A stretch of DNA of 64,000 bases from Turbatrix aceti (Eukaryota; Nematoda; Chromadorea; Rhabditida; Panagrolaimidae). The position numbers were made by a program, and so were the translations under genes. The notes below the pieces were generated by a model that saw only the letters and a list, made by a program, of their open reading frames with translations, searched no databases and was not told the origin of the DNA. Positions 22,602 to 33,860 of the stretch are shown piece after piece. The stretch's first letter is position 1. Each line of letters starts with the position of its first letter. The stretch is from positions 8,928,001 to 8,992,000 of the forward strand of contig OZ017766.1 in assembly GCA_963969345.1 (NCBI GenBank), written 5' to 3'.

Positions 22602-22867
22602 ACGAATTTTGAAATTGGCGCCGGAAATGAACTCGAAAAAATACGAAATTTTCCCTAAAATGTTCAAAAATTCTGAAAATTGTGTAAAAAATGCTTGTAA
22701 ATTTTACAATAAAAAGTATTCAAAAAATAATGGCAATTTTGTTCGGAAAACCCAAGAAAGCAAAAAAACGACAAAAACATCGAAAAATATCGTAAAAAAG
22801 TGACAAAAAATGGTACTTTTAGATAGTCAATGGTCTCGCAACGAAAACTCCAAAACAATTGTTACTT

Positions 22868-23006
22868 CCCGCACTAGCATATTGAGCACTAAAGGAGCAC
22901 AACAGGGGGGGGAAGACTTTTTTCAGCTTGAATTTGAATAAAAATAAGGGGAGAAAAGTCTTCACCCCCTGTTGTGCTCCTTTAGTGCTCCTTATGCTAG
23001 TGCGGG
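22868..23006. mobile_element. Small inverted-repeat element (139 bp)
   Basis: The ends are CCCGCACTAGCAT and ATGCTAGTGCGGG. The arms stay complementary for about 55 bases (gagcactaaaggagcacaac is shared), with a short AT-rich loop. It lies between BROX and BRF1. No clear target duplication was seen. It could equally be a structured transcript. Confidence 0.6.
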
Positions 23007-23247
23007 TTCCTTATCGTAAGATTTTTTTTTGTTTTCAAGACTTTTTTTCTGTTTTTCACTGTGTCTTACCCAAAAATTTGTTGAAAAATTAATTTGAAAG
23101 AACAAAATTACCATAAAATGCCAAAAAATAGTAAAAAATAGATATGTGTCAAATAAAGCACAATATCAAATTTTGCAATGAAAAGTAAACAGAACTATTA
23201 TAAAATTGATAAAAGTTAAGAAAAAAACCTAATTTGCATAAAAAAAA

Positions 23248-23340
23248 GACGCCGACACCGATCGGAAGCGAACCCGAGACCTCTGCGGAGTGCAAAAACG
23301 CCCCTCTACCGCTGCACCGTGCGCGCACGCCGCGCCGCGT
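23248..23340 (-). ncRNA. tRNA-like element upstream of BRF1
   Basis: Read on the minus strand, this GC-rich block in AT-rich DNA has a TGCAGCGGTAGAGG segment like a tRNA A box, a GGGTTCGCTTCC segment like a B box about 30 bases on, and a run of T as in RNA polymerase III terminators. The anticodon arm (GGGGCG / CACTCC) has a mismatch, the D stem is poor and the acceptor pairing is imperfect. It is more likely a tRNA pseudogene or tRNA-derived element than a working tRNA. Confidence 0.35.
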
Positions 23341-23553
23341 CCGTCCTTCCCACTTGACTCGCAGCCTAAAATATTGATTCACAAACAAAAAAAAGGAGAG
23401 AGTGCGTCGTATACGCCTTTGCGCTGTCTTTCCTCGATTCTGGCCAGACGGATTTTTGTGCACATTCCGGTCGGTGTTGCCTTGTGAATTTCGTGTTTTG
23501 TAAATCTTATCTACCCGGCCGGCGTCGACGCCGTCGATCGAGCAAGGCAAGAT

Positions 23554-26206
23554 ATGAGTCGAACGTGCCCGTTTTGTTCGTCGTCTGAAATCGACGAAGA
23601 TCCATCGCGCGCCGATGTCGTCTGTATGTCATGCGGTGCCGTGCTCGAAGAATCCGCTATTGTCTCCGAGGTGCAATTTCAAGAACGAGCCGGTGGACAC
23701 GATGTTATTGGTGAGTTTTTTTTTAAATTTAAAACAAGTTTACGTACATTTTTTTATTGTTTGAATCGTTTTAGGACAATTTGTGAGTCGTGAACGCGCA
23801 CAACAGACGACGATTGCCGGTGTGCCGAATCTTGGACGAACTGAATCTCGGGAACTTACCTTCCAGAAGGGACGCAAGGCTATCCAGGAGGTTTGTGCAT
23901 TTTTTTTTGGCTTTTTTGTGTCCCAAAAATGAGAAAAATGTCAATTTTTACCCCAATTTTTGGGCCTAAAAGTTTCTACGGCACGATGCCGGAATTTCTT
24001 GATGAAATAAAGTTTACTAGGTTTTTCATGATGTTTATACACTTTTTTGCAGTTTGTTTGCATAAAAACAAGAAAAGTGTCATTTTTGCCCCAATTTTTG
24101 GGCCTAAAAATTTCCAGGGCACGATTTAGGCATGTTTTTATGAAATATAATTTGCAATGGCGTTTTTTGATGTTTTTTTGATGTTCATCTCTTTTTTCCG
24201 ATTTTGACTAAAAAAAAAAGTCAAATTTGCCCTAATTTTTGGGCCTAAAAATTTTTACGATACGGTGCAAAGATGTTTTTATGAAAAATAATTTCCAGAT
24301 AGCCTCTCAGTTACGAATCAACCAGTTTTGCGTCGATACAGCGTTCAATTTTTTCAAAATGTGCGTAAGCCGAAACTTTACGCGTGGCCGTCCTCGGACC
24401 TACGTGGTCGCTTCGTGTCTGTATATTTCGTGTCGCCTCGAGCACACGCCCCACCTCCTCCTCGACTTCAGCGACGTCACCCAGGTCAACGTCTACGAGC
24501 TTGGACGGACGCTGTCTCTCCTGACACGACTTTTGAAAATCAGTTTACCTCAGACAGATCCCTGCCTCTATATCCTTCGATTTGCCGTAATCCTCGAATT
24601 CGGTGAAAAGCAGAAGGATGTAGTGACCCTGGCTACGAGAATTGTCCAGAGAATGAAGCGGGATTGGATGGCAACTGGCAGGAGGCCGACCGGTCTCTGT
24701 GGCGCGGCACTGCTTCTCGCTTCGAGAGCCCATGGCTTCAATCGAACGATCAATGATGTCGTCAGAGTCGTGCATATCAGTGATACGGTTATTCGGAGAC
24801 GACTCGATGAATTTGCTTCTACCCCCTCCGGTGGACTGACGATTGAGGAATTTCACAATGTAGATCTCGAGCAGAGCGAAGATCCTCCGGCGTTCCGGGA
24901 AGCCCGACGCAAAGCCAGAGAGGAAAAACGACGACGCGAGGAGATGGAAGCTGAACTCGCGTCCAAGGAAGTCGCTCCCGTACAGAAGGAAATCGAATCT
25001 GCCCTTCGCGCAAAGCTCAAGAAAAGTTCCTATGGCAGGATGATTTGTCCCGTCGTCGGTGAAGACGATATTCAGGTTGGTTCTTGGAACGAAAAATATT
25101 TATGAATGATCAAAGGAAAAATTTCGTGTCAAAACCGCCGTTTTTTTATGTTTTGGGCCCGAATATGAAAAAAAACTGATTTTACGTCTTTTATGAGGCA
25201 AAAAAAACACGCCTGGCCACAAAAATGCAAGGGAAATTCCCACGTTTTTATCGTTTTACGAAAAAATATCGTAAAACTTACGTATCGTAAAAAAGAAACA
25301 AAATCCAAACGTAAAACGTTACTTTTCTTACGATAGGAAAGTAACAATCGTTTTGGAATTTTCGTTGCAAAAGTTGTGACACGAAAGTAACATTTTTTGC
25401 TCTGATTTTGTTACTTTTTTTTTACGATACATCAGTTTTACGATTTTTTTGCCTAAAACGATACTTTTTCGTCGTTTTTTTTGTTTTCTGACCGATAAGG
25501 GCTACAAAATGTAATAAAGTTTTCATATTTTTTGATACAGGTAAAAAGACATCAATTTTCTTCAAAAAACAGCGATTTTGACTATTTTTTCCAATTTAAC
25601 GTCAAAGCGAGAAAAAAAAACGATCGTAACAAATTATTTTCTGAATTCCAGGAATTACGCTCCGGAGCCGGCGAACTGCTACGAGGCGAAATCATCGACA
25701 CTGTCCTCGACTACGCTGAAGAAGAAGACGAAGGAATATCTGCCATGGAAACCATGCGCCGACGGCACGGCCCGACTCTCGATTCCCTGGGTATCTCGAA
25801 GGGATTCTCCTTTGCGCCTTCCTCCTCTTCTTCGTCCGCTGCCATCGAAGAGGAAATCCTCGACAACGACGCGTTCAACGACATCGATGACGACGAAATC
25901 GACTCTTACATCCTCTCAAAGTCCGAAGTTGAACTCAAATCGCGGATTTGGATGAAGCATAACGGAACGCACCTCGAAGAAATGGCCCGAAAGAGGAAGG
26001 AACGAGCTGAAGAGGAAGAACGCCGCAAAAACGATCCAAAACGACGGCGAAACAACAAAAAGAAGGACAAGGAAGGCGAAAACGGCGAACCTGTCAAAAA
26101 GAAGCCCGCAAAATCGAGCAAGATCAACTACGAAGCTCTCGCCGAACTCGAAGGACCTGCAGAAGAAATTTTGGGAAGCGAAAAGCGGCATGCGCATATG
26201 AAATGA
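23554..26206 (+). CDS. brf1: TFIIIB subunit BRF1
   Basis: Exons 23554-23710, 23775-23890, 24299-25075 and 25652-26206 are in phase and give about 534 residues. The N-terminus is a zinc ribbon (C5-x2-C8, C24-x2-C27), as in TFIIB-type factors. Two cyclin-fold repeats follow; the second includes GRRPTGLCGAALLLASRAHG. The C-terminal BRF1 homology region is marked by an acidic DDDEIDSYILSKSEVELKS stretch (contacts TBP in the family). A Lys/Arg/Glu-rich tail follows, with SSKINYEALAEL. BRF1, TBP and BDP1 form TFIIIB, which recruits RNA polymerase III to tRNA and 5S genes. A tRNA-like element lies about 210 bp upstream. AATAAA at 26270-26275 probably ends the transcript. It is convergent with the eL42 gene. 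Confidence 0.95.
25255..25460. repeat. Inverted copy of dispersed cgtaaaa/gttac repeat (BRF1 intron 3)
   Basis: Arms tcgtaaaacttacgtatcgt and acgatacatcagttttacga face each other around a gttac...cgttttggaattttcgttgc centre. Related sequence occurs at 13975-14055, 21360-21490, 22780-22865, 36930-37035 and 59215-59310, usually with catt-gactatc or gtctcgcaacgaaaa motifs. It is a moderately repeated non-coding family. Confidence 0.65.
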
Positions 26207-26402
26207 TTTTTACCCCTGCCCTGCTCTGCCCCGTTGTTGATTTTTTTTTTCTCAAAGAAAATTTTGGTGAATAAACACTTGTGACACACACAAACGTCTT
26301 TTTAGCTTCGTTTTGTATTAAAAACAACAAAAAAATAATCAGAACAAATCATTCAGATAGCCAAGAATGACCAAGTACCAACAAAACGCCAAAAACAAAC
26401 GC

Positions 26403-26720
26403 TTAGAATTGGATGACTTGATTGCGTGATTTCTTCTGACCGCCAAGTTCGAAGTGCTTGCATCGCTTGATGGCCTGCTGGAGACGGTGCTTGCATTCGA
26501 CGCATTCCATACGGAGGACAATCTTCTTGGTAGTCTTGGCCTTCTTGCGGAAGATAGGCTTCGTCTGACCACCGAAACCAGCCTGCTTGCGATCGTAACG
26601 ACGACGACCCTGGGCAAACTTGGATTCCTTGCCCTTCTTGTACTGGGTGACCTTGTGGTTTGTGTGGCGACGGCACTTGCCAGGGCAGAAAGTCTTGCGA
26701 GTCTTGGGAACGTTGACCAT
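26403..26720 (-). CDS. rpl-36A/rpl-41: 60S ribosomal protein eL42 (L44/L36a)
   Basis: A single-exon 105-residue frame matches the usual family length exactly. It starts [20 protein letters not shown], then continues [20 protein letters not shown] and ends [19 protein letters not shown]. Zinc-binding cysteine pairs are visible near residues 12-16 and in the ECKH...CKHF region. The insertion that gives FCxGKC is as I recall it in Caenorhabditis. It is a component of the 60S subunit near the E site. Upstream, an acceptor-like atattttcag ends 8 bases before the ATG and may be a spliced leader or 5'UTR intron acceptor. It is convergent with BRF1; the stop codons are about 200 bp apart. Confidence 0.96.
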   Translation of the reverse strand: MVNVPKTRKTFCPGKCRRHTNHKVTQYKKGKESKFAQGRRRYDRKQAGFGGQTKPIFRKKAKTTKKIVLRMECVECKHRLQQAIKRCKHFELGGQKKSRNQVIQF

Positions 26721-27299
26721 GGTTCTCGCTGAAAATATTGGGCATAAAAAGCATGGAAAACGCAAAATTGAGCGTAAAACGGTCGCGAAAAAGTTATAAA
26801 ACCACAAAATTATTCAACAGCAGTGTTGGCTTTCCAACGGTGTAAAACATGATTGTTTAGGCATAAACAAGTAACTGAAGGATAAATATACTCAATTTTA
26901 CAAAAACGGCACAAAGTTACACGGAAATACGAAAATAAAAGCCACAGAGCGAAGAAAACTTGCAAAAAAGTGTCAAACAACGGAAAATGTAGGATTGAGT
27001 GTGCGTATAATTTCGTGCTGAGAGTAAAAACGCGCACGCGCTTTTCTTTTACAGCAAAAAAATCAAAGTCCGTATTTTTTCTTTTTTTTCTGTTTTTATA
27101 CGCTCTCTTGGCAAATTTATGATTATGCAAATGTCTGATACGGTACGGAGACAAACGATTCCGTGTATTCAAGCCATTGACGGCAAGAAAAAAAACAGGA
27201 GCGATCAAAGGCGAGTACTCGTCACAAACACGAAGCTTTTTTCATGGTGTTATTTGTTGTACAAAAAATTCCACTGACATAAAACTGTCAAATTTTACG

Positions 27300-27700
27300 A
27301 TCACAGGTTTTTACTGTAAAATTTAGCAGCATGAGGCATGATTTGGCTGTTACGGTTGCAGGAAATCGCGTTTTGCCATTTTTTGACGATTTTTGGCACT
27401 TTGTAGTTAAAAAAACGTAATTTTCAAAGCCGGGGTACAAATTGATCGATGTGATTTTTGATGGAGAATTCGAGAAAAATATAAAAAATATGGGGTTATC
27501 ACAATATTTTTATAATTTTTTCAAATTCTCCATCAAAAATCGCGTCGAATCAAACTGTACACTGGCCTTGGAAATGCCGTAGTTTTTTTAGCCACAACAT
27601 GCCAGAAATTTTCAAAAATGGCAAAACGCGATTTCATGCAATCGTAACTCCGTCAGATCATGCTCAGGCAGCTAGATTTTACTGTAAAAAGTTTTCATAA
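27300..27700. mobile_element. Palindromic MITE, family A
   Basis: Left end ttttactgtaaaatttagc and right end gctagattttactgtaaaaa are inverted. Interior motifs (cgatttttggcactttgtag, gatttttgatggagaattcg) match the other copies. The centre is shortened. Confidence 0.7.
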
Positions 27701-27766
27701 ACATTTTGTCACCACGGTCGAAACTGGCAGTTCAACAATTTTTTTACGATTCTTCAGAGTACTGTG

Positions 27767-28194
27767 CAGGGATGGGCAAACGTTCGTGTTCGTTCGAGAA
27801 CAGATTTGCTTTGTTCGAGTTCGTTCGCGAACAAAGATAAATTTTCCGAACAGATAAAACGAACAAAAATTTAGGTAAAATCAGTTTAACGGTGCCAAAA
27901 TTGATGTTATTTTTCCAAAAAATGAAAAACAGTGTCAATTTCCCGCGGCAATAAAAAGCGTAGGAAAACTGTCACCAAAATCATGAAAACGCATAGTACC
28001 GAAGTTTACGTTTTTATGCCCAGTTTGGACAAAATTTTGTATAAAATATGCTAAAAATCTGTTCGTTGTTTGTTCGTGTTCGTTCGCGAACACTGACAAA
28101 AATGTTCGCGTTCGTTCGATTTTTCAAACAAAATTAAAAAATTGTTTGTGTTCGTTCGAGAACAAAAAAACGTTTTTTTAAATGCCATTCCCTG
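27767..28194. mobile_element. hAT-like MITE (TTCGTTCG family), clean insertion
   Basis: The termini are CAGGGATGGGC and a matching ...CATTCCCTG. The element is flanked by a perfect 8-bp duplication GTACTGTG (27759-27766 and 28195-28202). It is 428 bp with no coding capacity. Subterminal GTTCGTGTTCGTTCG motifs occur at both ends. Confidence 0.88.
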
Positions 28195-28629
28195 GTACTG
28201 TGGCTCTGCGAGGGGTTCTATATTTATTTCTGAGCAGAGGGCGTGGTTTATAAAAATTACCAGCTCTTTGGTTGAATGTTCCTTTCTCTTGCCGCTTTTA
28301 GATATGTAGCTGACTTTGAAAGAGAAAAGATAAGGACAAAAAAAGACCACAGCCTGTTCACATCCTTCTTATCACAGAAAAGTCGTATGTGAACATTACC
28401 GGTTGAACAATGCCGGTAAGGTTCACAGAGGTCTGTATTACTCCGCGTTGTCTTTTGTTTCTTTTGTGTTTCATGTTGCCTTGTCATGAAAAAGTCTGAC
28501 ACCCTTTTTTTTGACCACATCTTTTCAATTCTGCCTGGGAAATCTGAAGGTGTACAGATTCGTCACTAGAAAAATGGTAGTCCAAGTAGTCAGTCATCCT
28601 ATGGCCCAGATGTTTGTTTGTCTGAAGCA

Positions 28630-28985
28630 GACAGTGGCAAAGTTACATATGTCGGCCGGAAATCGCGTTTTTGCAATTTTAAACGATTTTTAAAAAATTT
28701 GTATTTTAAAAACTAGAAAATTTCTAGAACCGGGAAACAAATCATTTGGAGCAGTTTTTGATGGATAATCATTTAAAAATATAAAAATAAAGAAATAAAA
28801 CCTCTAAAAATGCCGAAAATCGCTTTTTCGTCATTTTTTAAGATTTTACCCCTTTATTTTTATATTTTTAACCAATTTTCCATCAAAAACTGCTCCGAAT
28901 GATTTGTTTCCCATTTTAGAAACGCTGTAGTTTTTGAGATGGATACAAACTATGTAAAAATCGCAAAAAGAACTAAAAACGTGCG
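28630..28985. mobile_element. Palindromic MITE, diverged family A
   Basis: It shares gatggataatc, aaaatataaaaata and ggaaatcgcgtttttgc motifs in inverse pairs around a centre near 28830. It is more diverged than the lipase copies. Confidence 0.6.
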
Positions 28986-29404
28986 TTTATGTACTTCAAA
29001 CCCTTAGGGCATTTTTGTCTAGTTATCAGATTTGTGACGCTATTTTTTCTATTGTGTTCATTTCCCGCTACAAACGCATGAGATCTGCACTTTTTTTTTC
29101 ATTTTGTGTCTCAGTTGGAAATTCAAATAAAAATAATAGGAAAATGCGTTTGTTCCCGGTTTGAACAGACATCTTATCAATTCATAAATAGGATATTAGT
29201 CATTTTGTGTAATTAGAAATTTATGTGACACAAAAAGATTACGCGACGAGGATTACGATTTACTATGTACGTTTCAAACGCATTACACATGTATTTAATT
29301 TGAGTGTTTTTTGTTGTTTGTATATACATATCAATTTTTTTTAAAGATCACATATACGTTTTTTTAGGATCCCAAGATTTTTAGAAAACACTTGGAATCC
29401 AAAA

Positions 29405-32262
29405 ATGAATTACGCCCTCACCCGAAAATACCCGGATCCAGACAAGGTGTGGGCATTCACTGTGGCACGACTCACGCTGGGTACAATCACGATTTTGGGA
29501 AATGGCATGCTCGTGGCTATCTTTCTTCGATTCAAGCATTTTCGTGAGACTTTCAGTCATTGGCTCATCGCGATGCTTGCTTTCACGGATTTGGTCAATG
29601 GTTGGTTTTAGATTTTTTTTTCACGTTGTTTCAAGTCAAAACAGAAAACATAAAAAATAGAAGTTCAAATTGGTGTGACATGAAATTTTATACTCGCGAG
29701 AAAAAAAAACTTTCGTTTCGAGAACTACGTTTTATTTTATCGTAAACGAACGCGTTCGCGAACGTTTACGATCAACGTGCGCTCGCGTAAATTTGAACTA
29801 GCGGCCGCGACCTATAAAAAAATTTTTCGTTGCGAGAACCAATTTTTTTCTTTCATCGTAAACTAACGTTTACGATCAAGGTGCGCTCACAGAACGCGGG
29901 GGTGTTTACGATGGATACAAAAAACTTCCTGATTATTGTCCAGTTTTTCTATTTTAGTTTTACCGTAAATTTTTGAATATATTATTTTTTTGGAAAATCA
30001 GTGCCAGGAAACAAAGATTAGAATCCTAACTAGATATACGCACTGTACTTGCATGTGCCAGGATGTTGGGGAATTTATATATGTATATAATAAACGCTGA
30101 TTGTTTGCAAAAAGAAAAAAAAATTTTTTAATAAATGCACAAATGCGCATTTATTAATTAGACACATTCAGTGCCGTCCATGATCGCATGCGTCTGACGT
30201 TGTGCATAAAAATTATTATATTAAAAATATTTCGCGTGGTCGAGATTCTTGAGTCTTAATTTTTGTACTCGAAAAAAAAAAATTATGTACGTCCGCAAAA
30301 ATTTATTTTGTGCAATAAATAACAACTGCCTATCCCATAGGTTACGGTAGACTACGGCATACTTGCTCTGGGAATTGAACTGCACTTGTGCCAAAAATAA
30401 CCATAAATATACGTACGTACAAAATTTTAATCTATGATAAATTTGTACAGAAAATCTGATAATTATATTCACCAACATAAGTGCAAAAAAATGTTAAAAC
30501 AGAATATTGGTAATAAAAAAATTTGGAGTATGTATGATGATCATACATACAAAATCAGTGCTAATTGCTAATCTTTCGTCCAATTAAGGTATCGGCCTAA
30601 TTATGCGAGTTGCGGCATCCGGCTTGACTGTCTTATCGGATGGCATTTACGATAGCCACGCTTGTGCTACCGTTGGATCATTTCAATTCATTGGAACGAC
30701 GTCTTCAAATGTTATACTCGCTGCTATGGCTTTTGATAGATTAGCAGCTGTCACGAAACCTATTGCCTACAATCATATTGATATTACGGTATGTTCTGAG
30801 CAGATGTAGTAGGCGAACGCAAAAAATATTAGGTATAATACTTAAAAGATTGACTTGACTTTTATTAAGCAATTATGTAAAATGAGCTTTGGTAAGATGC
30901 AAGATGAGATTAAGAGAATTAGAAATGACGGAAAAAACGATGAAATAACAAAAAAAACGGTAAATTGAAAAATCGTGGTAGGATAATCGCATGTTACGGT
31001 CACCGTTTTTTTGGGTTTGACCGTAACATTTCCCCACAAAAAAAAAAAAAAAAACGGTGACCGTAACATGCGATTATCCTACCACGATTTCCTTAAAAAA
31101 ATTCGATTTCGATTGCACAAATGATCCTAAAACGATTTTCCACTCGAGACCACGCGAAAAAATGTAACGTGAAAAATCTTGGTAGGAAAATCGCGTGTTA
31201 CGATCACTTTTAGTTTTTTTTTGTGTTTTGCACTGTTTTTCCTAGAAAAAATTCAAATTAGATTGCACGAATGGTCCTAAAACGGTTTTCCACTCGAGAC
31301 CAAGCGAAAAAATGTAACGTGAAAAATCTTGGTAGGAAAATCGCATGTTACTATCACTTTTAGTTTTTTTTGTGTTTTGCACTGTTTTTCCTAGAAAAAA
31401 TTCAATTTAGATTGCACGAATGGTCCTAAAACGCGTTTTCCACTCGAGACCAAGCGAAAAATCGTTTTGCTTTGTTTTTCATATATTTTTTCATTAGCAT
31501 CGTATTTTTTTGTGTTCATTAGGTATTTTATCATCACGCACAAAAAATTAAAAAAAGAACTATTTTTTCAGAAGTACGCATCGTTGGTTGTTGTAGTCAC
31601 CTGTCTGAGCAGCGGGGGCTTACTTTACGTCATGTACATTACGATACCGAATGATGTAACGGTCCAGTGCACAATAGGTGCAATAATTGCTCCCTGGGTT
31701 TTTGCGTCATGTTTTGTCATGTTTATAAACTGCAACGTGGCTATGTACCGTAAGTTTTGGATTTTAGGGGGAATAAAAAAATTAAAGAAAAAAAAATATT
31801 TTTTTTGCAGTTTCTTATCTGTTAGCGCTCCGTGCGCTCCACCACCGATTTCGAACAACCCAGGAACAGCACGCAATCGTCGCGCAGCAAAGCGTCTTCA
31901 CATCCGTACAAATCCTGTTAATTCTCAATGCAATTTTTGTGCTCGTGCCCTGGATCACGGGAATGTCAGTCACACTGACTATGCGTGATCCCGAAATTTC
32001 TGGTATCATTTCGGTGATCATAGGCATGGGCAGTGATGTTAATTCTTGTTGCGGAGTTTTTATTTACTTCAAAAAGAAAAGGGATATTAGGCATTATATT
32101 ATTCGACTATTTGTGCCTAAATTCATGCAGCGAGGGATATTTCTCTTCAGTGGACCCGGGGGATCGACCAGGAAAGTCGTTGGCGTGTCCGTTGTGCAAC
32201 AAAAGTTCAACAACAATCAAACAACTTTTTTGGGGCCTACGCTGACTGCTGGGCGACCGTAA
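29405..32262 (+). CDS. Nematode 7TM chemoreceptor-like GPCR
   Basis: Exons 29405-29600, 30589-30788, 31572-31749 and 31811-32262 join in phase to about 341 residues. Hydrophobic segments suit seven helices. TM1 has ILGNGMLVAIF. The end of TM3 carries AFDRLAAVTKP, a DRY-type motif with a preceding Cys (HACATVG) for the usual loop disulfide. TM6/7 run through LLILNAIFVLVPW and NSCCGVFIYF, ending in a basic KKKRDIRHY tail. It resembles the Srsx-type serpentine chemoreceptor families of nematodes, but the subfamily is uncertain. Such receptors usually act in sensory neuron cilia. Intron 2 carries a long hairpin and a 150-bp tandem repeat. The next gene starts 124 bp after the stop. Confidence 0.8.
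30968..31091. repeat. Long perfect hairpin in GPCR intron 2
   Basis: Arms of about 43 bases (aaatcgtggtaggataatcg ... and its reverse complement at 31047-31091) flank a poly-A-containing loop. The arm core gttacggtcac/cgtggtaggataatcgc resembles part of the tandem units that follow. Confidence 0.75.
31101..31462. repeat. 150-bp tandem repeat, about 2.4 units
   Basis: Units begin near 31101, 31250 and 31401 with attcgatt/attcaaatt-agattgcac, then tcctaaaacg, ccactcgagacca and cttggtaggaaaatcgc. Identity between units two and three is high. Confidence 0.85.
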
Positions 32263-32386
32263 ACAAACAACACAAGCCCCTGCAACCCCAATCGTGGCAA
32301 AAAAGAGCAAAAACAAATCGGGTAAACTGACTCTTATCAAAAATAATGAAAAAATCAAGTCAGTCAACGCATTCGATCCTCACAGA

Positions 32387-33410
32387 ATGCGGTTCGTCTT
32401 CGCCTTTGTCCTCGTCGCTTTGTTTGTCGGCGTTTTCGCTGATATCGCTGGTTTCGGAAAATTTAACGTGAGTTTTAGACTTTTTCAACCATTTCCACCC
32501 CTTCAAAAAATTTCAGAAACGCTTCCTCCGCGAATTATCGATCGGTGACGATATCCAAGTCTCCAGTTCCTCTGAGGAACCCCAGAATCCACCTCCTGAT
32601 CACACTGTTTGGTCTCAAGGCGAAAACAATGATGTCTACACCTACGATATGGATTCGAGCACCGAAGCCGTATCTGTTGTCTCGATTGATCGTCCGAATG
32701 TTGGAAGCGTTGTGAGACCAATTGGGTGGGTTTTTTTAGGGGAAAAAACTGTATTTGTACAGAACTGGGTTTTTATGCGAATTTGGGCAAAAAATGGAAT
32801 TTTTGTATTGTTAGGCTAGTTTGGATGAAAACTGCAGTCTTGGAATTTTAGGCCAGATGTCGAGTGGCAGGGAAACCAGGAGCCTACGACCACGCAATCA
32901 CCTGAAGTTTTCGAACCTGTTTCGAAATCTAAGGAATCATCGTCGGCCGAAAAGAGCCATGAACACGATGACAACAAGACCAGGCCTGACCCACGGCATC
33001 ATGGGCGGAAAATCGATGATTCGGCGAAAGCGGTTTCTGGTCCTGAATCCGGTAAATCTACATCCAGTCCCTCGGATACGAAATACATTACACCTCAAGG
33101 TTGGTCGTTTAAAAAAATTTTTATAAAAAAAACAACTTTTTTGGTTATATAAAAAAACTGAGTTTTAGACGGTCAGCCACCTCAACCACAACCCCTGCCG
33201 TCATCGCTGAAACAGGGACTTTATCCGACAGTTCGCCCTCCCACCGGATCCCCGGCACCTGGACCAACCTATCCTTTGCCGCCTACCACAACTACTCCAC
33301 CTCCTCCACCGCCAAGCTATGCTGATCCGCAATCGCAGCCGCAGCCGCCTCCTCAGAACCAGCCGATTGTGCCTTCTAGCACTCCATCTGGGATTCAGCG
33401 TGGCCACTAA
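32387..33410 (+). CDS. Secreted acidic Pro-rich protein, unrecognised
   Basis: Exons 32387-32467, 32517-32725, 32852-33099 and 33169-33410 give about 259 residues in phase. The start MRFVFAFVLVALFVGVFA is a signal peptide. An acceptor-like ctcacag ends one base before the ATG, which could be a trans-splice site. The mature part is acidic and Ser-rich (VSSSSEEPQNPPPD, KESSSAEKSHEHDD). The last exon is Pro-rich with TTTTPPPPPPSY. No cysteines or known domain were recognised, so it may be a disordered extracellular or cuticle-associated protein. AATAAA is at 33525-33530. It sits between the GPCR and a CPG4-type gene, all on one strand. Confidence 0.78.
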
Positions 33411-33860
33411 ACATCTATCAATTAGCCGCCTTGTCGCGAGCGTAATAACTGTTCTTCCATTCTTCCATCATTGAAAAGCCTATAAAACTGTGCCATTACG
33501 GATTACTTGTGTAATATATGCAGAAATAAATAAAAAATTTGTCGAAAAAGAAAGAAAACCGCAAAAAAAAAGAGTAAAAACAACGAAAACGCGTTTTAAA
33601 ACGCAAAGCAATAACAAAAAATACGGTATCTTACATTCAAAAATAACGATCGACCCGGGTAACGATAATTTTTTGCAGCAAACATGAACGACAAAAGTAA
33701 CAACATGTAAAGAAAAGTAACGTAACCAAATAACAATTGAAATTTTTCGTTTGTTTGGTTATTTACGATCTTTTTTGGTATCCCGAAGCGATCGAAATCA
33801 CTCACGCGCGCGGAGAACTCGCATCAAATCTTTTCGATCAGACCGTTTTCTCTGTAATCA

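Larger units (their letters stand above)
26760..29390. other. Intergenic, filled with MITEs
   Basis: Upstream of the eL42 gene I see no coding exon. Two family A palindromic elements and one hAT-like element occupy much of 27.3-29.0 kb. Confidence 0.55.
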
